From a virus: 40,364 nucleotides of DNA. Under the pieces are notes generated by a model. That model searched no databases and had not been told where the DNA came from. It saw only the letters and a program-made list of their open reading frames with translations. The DNA lies in IMG/VR virus record IMGVR_UViG_3300022602_000207, positions 1-40,364 of that record; one strand, given 5' to 3'. Shown piece by piece: positions 12,833 through 19,064 of this stretch. Every line of letters begins with the position of its first letter. Position 1 is the stretch's first letter. The translations under genes were made by a program, and so were the position numbers.

Positions 12833-12909
12833 TGGTGCTCCGTCAGGGATTCGAACCCTGCCTCCCACGTTATGAGCATGGTACTCTCTACCTAGTGAGT
12901 TACCAGAGC
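12833..12909 (-). tRNA. tRNA-Met (CAU) or tRNA-Ile2
   Basis: A full cloverleaf reads on the minus strand: acceptor GCTCTGG/ACGGAGC (six of seven pairs), D-stem ACTC/GAGT, anticodon arm CCATG-CTCATAA-CGTGG with anticodon CAU, T-arm CAGGG-TTCGAAT-CCCTG and an encoded CCA. The G1-C72 pair and the absence of three G-C pairs next to the anticodon loop argue against an initiator. CAU could be elongator Met, or Ile2 if lysidine-modified. Confidence 0.92.
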
Positions 12910-12961
12910 AAAAACTTATACATTAATAATACTATATCTATTCAGTTTTGTCAACTGTTAG

Positions 12962-12986
12962 TGGGCCTACCTTGACTCGAACTAAA
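12962..12986 (-). pseudogene. tRNA remnant, 3' half (T-arm and acceptor)
   Basis: Minus strand: T-loop TTCGAGT within a weakened stem (TTTAG/CAAGG), then TAGGCCC and discriminator A. TAGGCCC pairs along all seven positions (one G-T) with GGGCCTG of the 5' half at 13676-13682. The HNH gene lies between the halves. Confidence 0.72.
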
Positions 12987-12993
12987 TACTATT

Positions 12994-13671
12994 ATGAAAC
13001 TAGAACTTACTCCGCAGCGTATTGCAGCTAACAAAAAGAACTGCCTACTAGGAGGAGCAGCATTTGCCGCTAAAATGTCATCAGCATATAATGCTAATCC
13101 CAGCTATTGTAATCAATGCAGCACTATATTACCTCAGAGCAAGAAAAACAATAAATTCTGTAATTCCTCTTGTTCTGCAAAATATAGCAATGCACGCAAG
13201 GACTATTCAAAGTTCACACCAGGACCTGTTCCTAAACCTAAAGATCCTACAGCGGGGTCAGCACCCTATAGTACATTATTCCGTTGTGAGTGTAAACATT
13301 GCGGAGTAATTAAGCTGTATCGATCTCAAACCAAGTATTGTCCTGAACACAGGGATCTTTATAGCCACGCAGGCCGAGCTAAGTATTGGTTCACATTTAA
13401 CGTGTTTCATTACCCTGATCTGTTTGATCTAAACTGGGTTAACTCTGTGGGATTTCGAAGCTCTTCTAATCCCAATGGAGTTACTAGGGATCATAAAGTA
13501 AGTGTCAATGACGCCATTCGAAACAACTATGATCCCTATTACATAAAGCACGTACTCAACTGTGAGCTAATGCTATTCGCTGAAAATAATAAAAAGAAAA
13601 CCAAGTCCTCTATCACCTATGCAGAGCTAGTCATACAAGTTAACCTGTATGATCAGTCTCTGACCAACTGA
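12994..13671 (+). CDS. HNH homing endonuclease inside a tRNA, 225 aa
   Basis: Two Cys pairs at the start (CNQC, CNSSC) and CECKHC...YCPEH suggest zinc ribbons. The C-terminal catalytic region GVTRDHKVSVNDAIRNNYDP is the phage HNH form (D-H, then N, then later N/H in HVLNCELMLFAENN). It probably makes a double-strand break at a homing site, perhaps the tRNA gene. There is no clear ribosome site. The ATG lies in the 3' tRNA half's neighbourhood and the stop codon (AAC TGA) is formed by the antisense of the tRNA D-arm, so the gene fills the insertion completely. It is antisense to the tRNA halves. Confidence 0.85.
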   Translation: MKLELTPQRIAANKKNCLLGGAAFAAKMSSAYNANPSYCNQCSTILPQSKKNNKFCNSSCSAKYSNARKDYSKFTPGPVPKPKDPTAGSAPYSTLFRCECKHCGVIKLYRSQTKYCPEHRDLYSHAGRAKYWFTFNVFHYPDLFDLNWVNSVGFRSSSNPNGVTRDHKVSVNDAIRNNYDPYYIKHVLNCELMLFAENNKKKTKSSITYAELVIQVNLYDQSLTN

Positions 13672-13682
13672 GCTACAGGCCC
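13645..13682 (-). pseudogene. tRNA remnant, 5' half
   Basis: Minus strand: acceptor GGGCCTG, TA, D-stem and loop GCTC-AGTTGGTCA-GAGA, then a short arm CTG-ATCATA-CAG holding CAU in its loop. Textbook up to the D-arm, then degenerate. Its 3' half is about 660 bp away at 12962-12986. Confidence 0.75.
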
Positions 13683-13692
13683 TAAAACTACA

Positions 13693-13770
13693 GTGTGAGA
13701 TCCCAAAGTATCCTTATGGGACGATTTATCTATCCGCTGCGCAGTACTATGTACATCGCCAATCTCACAC
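13693..13770. ncRNA. Structured element, three-way junction
   Basis: A perfect 9-bp outer stem GTGTGAGAT/ATCTCACAC (13693-13701 with 13762-13770) closes two inner hairpins: CCCA/TGGG (13702-13720) and GCG..GTAC-tat-GTAC..CGC (13739-13759). It resembles a cloverleaf lacking one arm but has no T-loop sequence. Direction unclear. It lies between the omega-like gene and the broken tRNA, in a tRNA cluster. Confidence 0.45.
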
Positions 13771-13822
13771 TTCTTTATTTATAACTCAAATGATGTTATA
13801 CTACACTATATGACTTATAGTA

Positions 13823-14101
13823 TTACCTAGAATAAGTTAACTTGTTCAACAGTTCCTGCCCACAGACTCCCTCAGCAATGTCCATGAGTGCAGCCACAGT
13901 AGGTTGATGAGCATGTACTTGAGTGGGATCATTTCGCCCAGAGATTAATCTAGCAGTCTGAATCTCACGAGCTCGAACACTGGCACCTAGAATCAAATAG
14001 AATGATTCATTGGCGAACCGCTCCATGGCAGGAGTATTATCATATACCTGCTGAACTTTTCTCACTATCTTCTTTGGTTTATATACTTTAACTTCACTCA
14101 T
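13823..14101 (-). CDS. RNA polymerase omega subunit-like protein, 92 aa
   Basis: The stretch RFANESFYLILGASVRAREI, then NDPTQVHAHQPTVAALMDIA and EG, lines up with RpoZ (bacterial N-R-F-x-L-V-x-x-A-x-x-R-A-R-Q ... N-D-K-x-T-V-x-A-L-R-E-I-x-E-G). Size matches the subunit (about 90 aa). Omega clamps beta-prime and forms ppGpp site 1. The N-terminal 25 residues are basic and unlike the host protein. AAGGAAATGAT precedes the ATG; its promoter is at 14163-14191 in the AT-rich region. It could replace or compete with host omega. Confidence 0.8.
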   Translation of the reverse strand: MSEVKVYKPKKIVRKVQQVYDNTPAMERFANESFYLILGASVRAREIQTARLISGRNDPTQVHAHQPTVAALMDIAEGVCGQELLNKLTYSR

Positions 14102-14162
14102 ATCATTTCCTTAAGGTTATGCAGCGGGGTCACTACATATATAGTGTTATACTATAAGATAC

Positions 14163-14191
14163 ATTATACACTATATACACTAGTAAGTCAA
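14163..14191 (-). promoter_or_regulatory. Sigma70-type promoter of the omega-like gene
   Basis: TTGACT, 17 bp, TATAAT within an AT-rich tract; the transcript would start near 14156 and contain the TGACCCCGCTGC repeat before the ribosome site. Confidence 0.75.
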
Positions 14192-14550
14192 TGTATACTG
14201 TATATAGTATAGAATATAAGCTATTAAGATATAGTGAGTATAGTATATAGTATAAGAGATCTATATATACTATACAGCGGGGTCACTACATATACAGTAA
14301 TATAGTATACAGTAATACAGTATACTGTATATACGGTGGGACCTATCGATATATAAGAGGGTATTAGGCAAGGTCAGAACCGCTAGGCCAAGGTCTAAAT
14401 ATGGTCAAGAATGGTGGCCAAATGGTGGATTCATGGGAGGTTTTTCTGTGAGATTATGGTAAAATCACTATAGAAACTGTGGGAAAATTGCTGCAAAATT
14501 TTTTGAAGGTGGGTGGGGAGAGAGGCTATGCTAGAATACTTCCCCAATGG

Positions 14551-14619
14551 TTCACCTATTTTCTCATACCTTGTTCACCTATTTTCTCATACCTTGTTCA
14601 CCTATTTTCTCATACCCTG
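14551..14619 (+). repeat. Three tandem 23-bp direct repeats (iteron-like)
   Basis: TTCACCTATTTTCTCATACC plus TTG, at 14551-14573, 14574-14596 and 14597-14619; the third has one change. No spacers. A 23-bp period (about two helical turns) places copies on nearly one face of the DNA, as in iteron origins. Confidence 0.85.
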
Positions 14620-14831
14620 TTCTTACTATTCTCACAGTTCTCATGCAGCGGGGTCATACTGTATATAGTATATATAGTAATAAGTTCCCACTATAGCAAA
14701 AGCTCTTTAACTAGGTGTATAGTTCTAGCATACTCTCTTATACTGTATATAGTGTGTATACACTGCATGTATTAGATATACTGCATATAAGGTTATATGT
14801 ATTAGATATAGTGTATAGTATACGTATAGTA

Positions 14832-14860
14832 TTGACTTCTAGTAGTATATAGTGTATACT
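14832..14860 (+). promoter_or_regulatory. Sigma70-type promoter, rightward
   Basis: TTGACT, 17 bp, TATACT; the first good plus-strand promoter of the right block, about 100 bp before the 14957 gene. Confidence 0.72.
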
Positions 14861-14956
14861 GACTGTATGTATAGATTATGAGTAGCAGAGTATATATAGA
14901 TACCAGCACTTATACATAGTCTATTAATATTGTCCTCACCCACTCAAGGATCTACT

Positions 14957-15055
14957 ATGTTTGCCATATGGTCAGCTATTATACTATTATTGCTTAATGG
15001 TTCTATACTCAGTGCAGTATTTGTTTTAACCATATACATGATCAAGTGCGGTTAA
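14957..15055 (+). CDS. Single-TM micropeptide, 32 aa
   Basis: MFAIWSAIILLLLNGSILSA... is almost entirely one or two membrane helices and ends IYMIKCG. AAGGA lies 6 nt upstream of the ATG. Function unknown. Confidence 0.6.
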   Translation: MFAIWSAIILLLLNGSILSAVFVLTIYMIKCG

Positions 15056-15193
15056 TGAACCTATTAGATTTCGTATAGTTTAATTTATTCACTGTATATA
15101 AACTCATAGTTTAGTTATACGTATATATTTAAACTCTCAAGATCTTCCTCTAACTCCTAGAGTATCTAGTAAATATCCATTTGGATCCTGCCT

Positions 15194-15403
15194 ATGTTAT
15201 TATTCTTTAGTTTATACATTATCTTTGGTCTAGCCCTGGCTGCTCTTGCACACTACCTACTGGATCAGGACCTGATCACTGAACAGCATATGGTTCTGCA
15301 CTTTGGTCTAATTGTTCTAGTCAGTTTGATCTTTAGTCTTCCATTTATAGTCTATGTGTTGGTCAATGCGTTATGGAACTGCTTTAGTGAGTCTAAGCTC
15401 TAG
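15194..15403 (+). CDS. Small membrane protein, 69 aa
   Basis: Two membrane helices (about residues 3-20 and 34-60) joined by a polar loop (LLDQDLITEQH). GGATCC precedes the ATG at 15194. No family recognised. Confidence 0.72.
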   Translation: MLLFFSLYIIFGLALAALAHYLLDQDLITEQHMVLHFGLIVLVSLIFSLPFIVYVLVNALWNCFSESKL

Positions 15404-15407
15404 CCTC

Positions 15408-15436
15408 TTGACCCCGTGAGTCATTTAGTCTATACT
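15408..15436 (+). promoter_or_regulatory. Sigma70-type promoter, rightward
   Basis: TTGACC, 17 bp, TATACT; 30 bp upstream of the zinc-ribbon gene at 15466. Confidence 0.8.
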
Positions 15437-15465
15437 ATAAGTGACTTCACTTAAGGAAAATTCTC

Positions 15466-15621
15466 ATGCGCCCATGTCCCCACTGCACCCGAAGGGTTGA
15501 TGACTCAGCTAATCGGTGTCCCTACTGCACCAGTTGGATCACTCCCGTACCCAATACTGAGGTCAGGGATCTAATTGGTCTGGTCATAGTCATATGGCTC
15601 ATATATAAGTTTTGGGGCTAA
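15466..15621 (+). CDS. Zinc-ribbon membrane protein, 51 aa
   Basis: Two C-x-x-C pairs (CPHC at residues 4-7 and CPYC at 18-21) form a double-psi type zinc ribbon. A C-terminal membrane helix follows (DLIGLVIVIWLIYKFWG). AAGGAAAATTCTC precedes the ATG. The ribbon would face the cytoplasm. Role unknown; starts the transcript that runs into the LKW-family genes. Confidence 0.75.
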   Translation: MRPCPHCTRRVDDSANRCPYCTSWITPVPNTEVRDLIGLVIVIWLIYKFWG

Positions 15622-15622
15622 C

Positions 15623-15871
15623 ATGACTTGGCGTAGGGATCTTGATGTACTGCAAAAGAACTTCACCAATTGGATCTTCACCAATTGGATGCTGATACCT
15701 CTTGTTAATAAGGCCAGTGGACTAGCTGATGTTAATCAAAGGATGCAGGCCCTGTACCCTGGTCCCTATAGTGTAATAGAAAAATTTGATCCCCGTCGAG
15801 GGTTGTTTGTTCTAGACCTAGAGTTTGCTAGCCCTCAAGCTCGTACTTTATGGCTACTCAAGTGGAGTTAA
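15623..15871 (+). CDS. LKW-motif paralogue, 82 aa
   Basis: MTWRRDLDVLQKNFTNWIFT..., a Trp-rich protein ending FASPQARTLWLLKWS. That ending (charged residue, three to four hydrophobic residues, L-K-W) recurs in the array at 21243-24261, so this is a distant member. The stop overlaps the next gene's ribosome region; the KWS codons supply GTGGAG for it. Function unknown. Confidence 0.76.
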   Translation: MTWRRDLDVLQKNFTNWIFTNWMLIPLVNKASGLADVNQRMQALYPGPYSVIEKFDPRRGLFVLDLEFASPQARTLWLLKWS

Positions 15872-15872
15872 T

Positions 15873-16115
15873 ATGAAATACTTTTGGCCCGGACCCGGTG
15901 CAGATCCTGTACTCACCCACAGATTTAAAGTTAGCCTAGTCACTGATGAAATGTGGCTGTGGTGCGAACAATATGATAGTGGTCTGAGTGTAGACCGTGA
16001 CTTTAGACGTTGGAATATTGAGTTTGGCCAGAACCGAGGCCGTGACCATGATGTCATACAGTTTGAATGGGAGCAGGCGGCAATTATGTTTGCTCTAAAG
16101 TTTGAGACCCTATAA
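15873..16115 (+). CDS. LKW-motif paralogue, 80 aa
   Basis: MKYFWPGPGADPVLTHRFKV... contains MWLWCEQYDSG and RRWNIEFGQNRG, and ends EQAAIMFALKFETL, the family ending with F for W. The start at 15873 is chosen because GTGGAG in the upstream gene precedes it by 7 nt. The TAATG junction couples it to the next gene. Confidence 0.76.
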   Translation: MKYFWPGPGADPVLTHRFKVSLVTDEMWLWCEQYDSGLSVDRDFRRWNIEFGQNRGRDHDVIQFEWEQAAIMFALKFETL

Positions 16116-16501
16116 TGTGGGATAAGATTCAGGACTGGTATCTAACCTGGCGCACTGGCCGACCTCGCCAGGTACGTGAGTTTGAGGCATGGGCAGAAGT
16201 TACAATAGTCAAGCGTGCTAACACAGCCGAGGCTATGTTTAGGAACTTCAAGTATGTGTTTACAGTTGACTACAACAAGTTCTTTTTTGATGCTGGCATG
16301 TTTATGGAGTTAGACCCAGGAACTAAACCATATATGTTTCCACAGCGTGAGTTAGGTGATAACTTAGTCTATGCTCACCTGCGTGGAGAGGAAATGCCAA
16401 TTGGCCTGTTTCTTATAACTGACTTAGGTGATGAAGATAGACTTTATGTTGCCACAAACAACGGCAAGGATGCTACTATGATAGCACTATTATACGGTTG
16501 A
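16115..16501 (+). CDS. Possible LKW-family relative, 128 aa
   Basis: MWDKIQDWYLTWRTGRPRQV..., ending GKDATMIALLYG. The last 10 residues keep the spacing of the paralogue ending but lack K-W. A beta-rich middle includes NKFFFDAGMFMEL. Coupled to the gene before it by TAATG. Membership in the family is uncertain. Confidence 0.74.
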   Translation: MWDKIQDWYLTWRTGRPRQVREFEAWAEVTIVKRANTAEAMFRNFKYVFTVDYNKFFFDAGMFMELDPGTKPYMFPQRELGDNLVYAHLRGEEMPIGLFLITDLGDEDRLYVATNNGKDATMIALLYG

Positions 16502-16526
16502 CTTTTTTGGTAATACCGTGTATACT
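16498..16526 (+). promoter_or_regulatory. Promoter with GGTAATACC operator, rightward
   Basis: TTGACT, 17 bp, TATACT; GGTAATACC (the inverted form of GGTATTACC) at 16509-16517. The -35 box overlaps the stop of the upstream gene. Confidence 0.85.
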
Positions 16527-16552
16527 TAATTTTTGTTAATAGAAAGCTCTAT

Positions 16553-16669
16553 ATGAAAAAGATCTCTCGACTAAGTGATTTCCCTTATTCGATTCTTAAA
16601 ACGAGAAAAGGACCTAACATGGTTCAGATTATGGCAAGGAAACTAACATGCGAGAAATATTTGCACTAA
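16553..16669 (+). CDS. Possible small protein, 38 aa
   Basis: MKKISRLSDFPYSILKTRKG..., basic. GAAAG lies 7 nt upstream of the ATG and it directly follows a strong promoter. It overlaps the start of the next gene, which has a better ribosome site, so it could be a leader peptide or chance. Confidence 0.4.
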   Translation: MKKISRLSDFPYSILKTRKGPNMVQIMARKLTCEKYLH

Positions 16670-16797
16670 CAGTATTGTTTATGGTGTTTATTGGAATTCC
16701 ATTGATCTTATACTGGCACTACATTACCCTAGCCTCTAAAGCAGAATCCGATATTGAACAGTTTACTCGTCAACTACGTGAAGAAAGAAACAAATGA
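16648..16797 (+). CDS. Small membrane protein with coiled tail, 49 aa
   Basis: MREIFALTVLFMVFIGIPLI... has one membrane helix (residues 4-26) and then a charged helical tail (SDIEQFTRQLREERNK). AAGGAAAC precedes the ATG. This single TM plus coiled tail is also a layout of Rz-like spanins, but no second partner is recognised. ATGA overlap with the next gene. Confidence 0.68.
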   Translation: MREIFALTVLFMVFIGIPLILYWHYITLASKAESDIEQFTRQLREERNK

Positions 16798-16979
16798 AAA
16801 TCTACTTTGAAAAATTAAATTGGGCCCGTGCGATTGCAATCGCATTTACTATTTGGGGCAGTGTATGCAACTATCCAGAACGCGGCCTATGGGGCATTGT
16901 TGATGCTGTAGTTCTTGTTTGGCTATTATACGCTTTAGGCTATTGGGCCGCGGAGACCGATCGTGCGTCACAAGATTAA
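16794..16979 (+). CDS. Small membrane protein, 61 aa
   Basis: Two hydrophobic helices (about residues 9-25 and 30-52) and an acidic, Trp-bearing C-terminus (YWAAETDRASQD). Coupled to the upstream gene by ATGA. Function unknown. Confidence 0.74.
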   Translation: MKIYFEKLNWARAIAIAFTIWGSVCNYPERGLWGIVDAVVLVWLLYALGYWAAETDRASQD

Positions 16980-17127
16980 CACACCAACTGTGTACACTTT
17001 ACCTTCGGCGGGCGAAGCACATGCTTTCGTTAAAGGAGTTAACGTTGGATCAAAAAGTAAGGATAAAACTATAGTTGTTTACCCTTGGGGTCGAGAGGAA
17101 GTTGAGGTAATAGTATATGCGTCATAG
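16963..17127 (+). CDS. Hypothetical protein, 54 aa, GTG start
   Basis: Begins GTG with GGAGACCGATC upstream, inside the end of the preceding gene. Reads (M)RHKINTPTVYTLPSAGEAHA... with a beta-rich basic C-terminal half ending EVIVYAS. The next ATG lies inside its end (ATGCGTCATAG). Tight overlaps on both sides support it. Confidence 0.66.
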   Translation: MRHKINTPTVYTLPSAGEAHAFVKGVNVGSKSKDKTIVVYPWGREEVEVIVYAS

Positions 17128-17374
17128 AACTAAAACCTTACGCGAAGGCCGTTGGTACAAACTATTCAAAAGTACTAATCCTAAAACTGGTCGATCCAGC
17201 TATACCATACAGGTTGATGTGTATAATTTACGAGCGTGGGATAATGATGTGATACGCAAGCATTTTGACCCAGCAGGCAATCGTGGTAGTAAACACGGCA
17301 CACGTTGGAAGTACGGTAATAAAGAAACGGCAGAAAAAGTATTGCTAATGGCAATGATAAAATTTGGAGAATAA
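17117..17374 (+). CDS. Hypothetical basic protein, 85 aa
   Basis: Strongly basic (MRHRTKTLREGRWYKLFKST ... GNRGSKHGTRWKYGNKE), a likely nucleic-acid binder, with a short C-terminal helix. No domain signature. Overlaps the preceding gene by 11 nt. Confidence 0.78.
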   Translation: MRHRTKTLREGRWYKLFKSTNPKTGRSSYTIQVDVYNLRAWDNDVIRKHFDPAGNRGSKHGTRWKYGNKETAEKVLLMAMIKFGE

Positions 17375-17375
17375 T

Positions 17376-17639
17376 ATGGATTACAAAAGATTTCGATTTT
17401 GGTTTATGCTGTCATTCTGTGTAAATTTTCTAATAGGATTCTCCCAACTGATCTTTGGCTACAATCATTACATTGATCACAAATGGTTACTGTTAAGAGT
17501 TAGTCTAATTCTTAGTACCTGTAATTTTGTCTGTGCCAAAGTAATGTACACTAGATATAAGCAGGTCATCCAAGATGAAAAGGATGAAGTGTGGAGAATC
17601 TTATCAACTAACTATGAACATCAAATGGAGACCTTCTAA
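17376..17639 (+). CDS. Small 2-3 TM membrane protein, 87 aa
   Basis: MDYKRFRFWFMLSFCVNFLI..., hydrophobic segments at about residues 8-26 and 38-58, and a charged C-terminal helix (KQVIQDEKDEVWRILSTNYE). Start at 17376 with GGAGAATAAT upstream. Function unknown. Confidence 0.78.
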   Translation: MDYKRFRFWFMLSFCVNFLIGFSQLIFGYNHYIDHKWLLLRVSLILSTCNFVCAKVMYTRYKQVIQDEKDEVWRILSTNYEHQMETF

Positions 17640-17779
17640 TGGAAATGTTTTTTGGATTTGCCATGGGCCTGGGAACAGGGGTATGGGCAATGAATTATCT
17701 TTGGGAAGAAAAAATCCGAGAGATTATTCGTACAGGCGAGTATACCAGTCTGGTCAACCCTCCAGTTGACAAACCCTAA
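17639..17779 (+). CDS. Small membrane protein, 46 aa
   Basis: MEMFFGFAMGLGTGVWAMNY..., one N-terminal glycine-rich hydrophobic helix then a charged tail (LWEEKIREIIRTGEY). TAATG coupling to the gene before. The end of its frame contains the next promoter's -35 box. Confidence 0.66.
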   Translation: MEMFFGFAMGLGTGVWAMNYLWEEKIREIIRTGEYTSLVNPPVDKP

Positions 17780-17794
17780 CATCTAGTATATACT
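17766..17794 (+). promoter_or_regulatory. Sigma70-type promoter, rightward
   Basis: TTGACA, 17 bp, TATACT, 8 bp before the ATG at 17802: the transcript would have almost no leader. Confidence 0.75.
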
Positions 17795-17801
17795 ATACAA
17801 T

Positions 17802-18005
17802 ATGAATGTACAAAGATTAAGCGAATTAATTAATAACGCACATATTCTAGCTCGGGTATGCGTGGCCAACCCTCGATTGACCAAAGATGAACAGGATATA
17901 TGTGAGAGTAATCTACGCACCTTAATTGCAGGGCTGTATGCAGAACTAAACGAATCAGCCCCGAATCATGAACGGCTACCGGACTCTATAAAGAGTGATT
18001 ACTAA
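17802..18005 (+). CDS. Hypothetical helical protein, 67 aa
   Basis: MNVQRLSELINNAHILARVC..., an all-helical small protein with one short loop. No family recognised. It lies only about 8 bp after a -10 box, so its message may be nearly leaderless (start AATATGAATG), unusual here. Confidence 0.76.
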   Translation: MNVQRLSELINNAHILARVCVANPRLTKDEQDICESNLRTLIAGLYAELNESAPNHERLPDSIKSDY

Positions 18006-18006
18006 T

Positions 18007-18141
18007 ATGCATGAACTATCTCCTTGGATTGCTAGCCTACTTGCTGCCGTGGTAGCAGTGAATATATTTGCTTTGGTATTCCTTATCATATATGGGCTAG
18101 CACACCTATGGGAACGTAAATACAAGGAAGAGGATCAATGA
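18007..18141 (+). CDS. Single-TM small protein, 44 aa
   Basis: MHELSPWIASLLAAVVAVNI... then a membrane helix to about residue 33 and the charged tail HLWERKYKEEDQ. Coupled to the next ORF by ATGA overlap. Confidence 0.65.
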   Translation: MHELSPWIASLLAAVVAVNIFALVFLIIYGLAHLWERKYKEEDQ

Positions 18142-18224
18142 GATATAAGAAAATCTACATAGCGGTTATGGCCGCACTTCACGGGCATAAGCGTGATCCA
18201 CTTGCGTCCTCACACTGGTACTAA
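18138..18224 (+). CDS. Very small basic protein, 28 aa
   Basis: MRYKKIYIAVMAALHGHKRD... ending ASSHWY. AAGGAAGAGGATCA precedes the ATG and it overlaps the preceding stop. Too short to judge; kept because of position and ribosome site. Confidence 0.45.
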   Translation: MRYKKIYIAVMAALHGHKRDPLASSHWY

Positions 18225-18228
18225 TATC

Positions 18229-18426
18229 ATGCTAGATCCTATTCGTCAACAAGTATTAACTATTGCTAATAATAACTCGATGATGTATGTTCACGAAACA
18301 TATCTTGTTCGTTACACCCGTGATATTGTATTAGCCACTATTGCAGATTTAGAGCTCAACGGCTATGACGATGCAGCCAATCAACTCAGAGTTACATGGA
18401 AAGGACTCCTAGATGACCCCCAATAA
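18229..18426 (+). CDS. Hypothetical protein, 65 aa
   Basis: MLDPIRQQVLTIANNNSMMY..., helical. The C-terminal half (TIADLELNGYDDAANQLRVT) is amphipathic. No family recognised. The next gene's ATG lies in its last codons. Confidence 0.75.
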   Translation: MLDPIRQQVLTIANNNSMMYVHETYLVRYTRDIVLATIADLELNGYDDAANQLRVTWKGLLDDPQ

Positions 18427-18649
18427 ACTTCATGCATTAAAGGGTATTGCTTTTCTTTTGGTAGTAGTAATATCAGTACTGATCCTAGTATGTCACCTAG
18501 GAGTAACACCTAGACTGTCAGATGATCAGCGGGCTAAGAATGCCGCAGAAGATCTGGGCTGTGAGTACCTGGGTCGCACCCATGATGTACCTCGTGTGGG
18601 CTTTATGGACTGCGGTGACGGTGACATTCAAATGATGAGGGTATACTAA
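18413..18649 (+). CDS. Membrane-anchored protein, 78 aa
   Basis: One N-terminal membrane helix (GIAFLLVVVISVLILVCH) then an exported-looking domain with three Cys (LGCEYLGR...MDCGDGD). Topology suggests the C-terminus is periplasmic with a possible disulphide. Neighbours are small membrane proteins too. Confidence 0.76.
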   Translation: MTPNKLHALKGIAFLLVVVISVLILVCHLGVTPRLSDDQRAKNAAEDLGCEYLGRTHDVPRVGFMDCGDGDIQMMRVY

Positions 18650-18876
18650 TGAAACCTGTAATTAAACAAATGTGGCAGGATGCATTTGATTATGCATTTG
18701 ATGTCAGTGAACGAGGTCCTAACCTCAGCATGGCCCATATGAATGAAGTGGCATTAGAAAAGTTTGCTGAACTGGTTGTTCGAGATTGTGCTGATCATAT
18801 ACTCAACTGTACTGATAGATATCGTAAAGAGTATTTTGCACACTTAATTTTAGACCAATATGGGATTAAAGAATAA
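18649..18876 (+). CDS. Conserved phage protein, 75 aa
   Basis: Motif order KFAELVVRDCADHI followed by HLILDQYGIKE is common in small phage hypotheticals (F-A-x-L-I-V-x-E-C-x-x). Helical, acidic. Function unknown. Overlaps its neighbours by 1 nt each. Confidence 0.8.
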   Translation: MKPVIKQMWQDAFDYAFDVSERGPNLSMAHMNEVALEKFAELVVRDCADHILNCTDRYRKEYFAHLILDQYGIKE

Positions 18877-19064
18877 TGGAATGTGTATATAGTTTAGGGC
18901 CTTTTTGTTGGCATACTGCTCTCAAGTTTTATATTTGGTTGGCTGGTATTATAATGATTTGGACCATGGTGGGTGTTAACTGGTATGTGAGTTACAAAAA
19001 TAATCAACGCATTAAAGAACTACGTGCTCGTATTAGAGCTCGTGAAGGAAAGGATAGCATATGA
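18876..19064 (+). CDS. Single-TM protein, 62 aa
   Basis: Hydrophobic helix (about 15-38) with a basic cytoplasmic-looking tail (NNQRIKELRARIRAREGKD) predicted to be helical. Coupled at both ends (TAATG, ATGA). Confidence 0.72.
   Translation: MECVYSLGPFCWHTALKFYIWLAGIIMIWTMVGVNWYVSYKNNQRIKELRARIRAREGKDSI

Larger units (their letters stand above)
14121..14656. repeat. Dispersed repeat GCAGCGGGGTCACTACATAT
   Basis: Copies at 14121-14140 (full), 14275-14293 (full but for the first base) and 14645-14656 (GCAGCGGGGTCA only). They are G-rich islands in an AT-rich tract. A further CAGCGGGGTCA lies inside the HNH gene at 13250. Possible protein-binding sites. Confidence 0.65.
14102..14956. other. 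AT-rich intergenic hub, candidate origin or switch region
   Basis: 855 bp without a convincing gene, between the leftward block and the rightward genes. From 14136 to 14340, and again 14650-14920, it consists of overlapping TATA/GTATAC dyads (for example ACAGTATACTGT). A GGTC-rich segment lies at 14365-14420 and a 23-bp direct-repeat array at 14551-14619. Divergent position, low melting energy and repeats suit a replication origin or early regulatory hub. Confidence 0.6.

Noticed and set aside
12962-13682. Group I intron in the tRNA
   Set aside because: The insert is filled almost end to end by an ORF on the opposite strand, leaving no room for a catalytic core; I saw no P7-like elements.
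13693-13770. Intact tRNA gene
   Set aside because: The outer stem suits a tRNA, but there is no T-loop (TTCRA) or proper anticodon arm on either strand.
14551-14619. CRISPR-like array
   Set aside because: The 23-bp units are directly adjacent with no spacers, and there are no cas genes.
14479-14775. 98-codon plus-strand reading frame in the AT-rich hub
   Set aside because: It is made of the 23-bp direct repeats and TATA tracts, has no ribosome site or protein-like composition, and is better read as non-coding.
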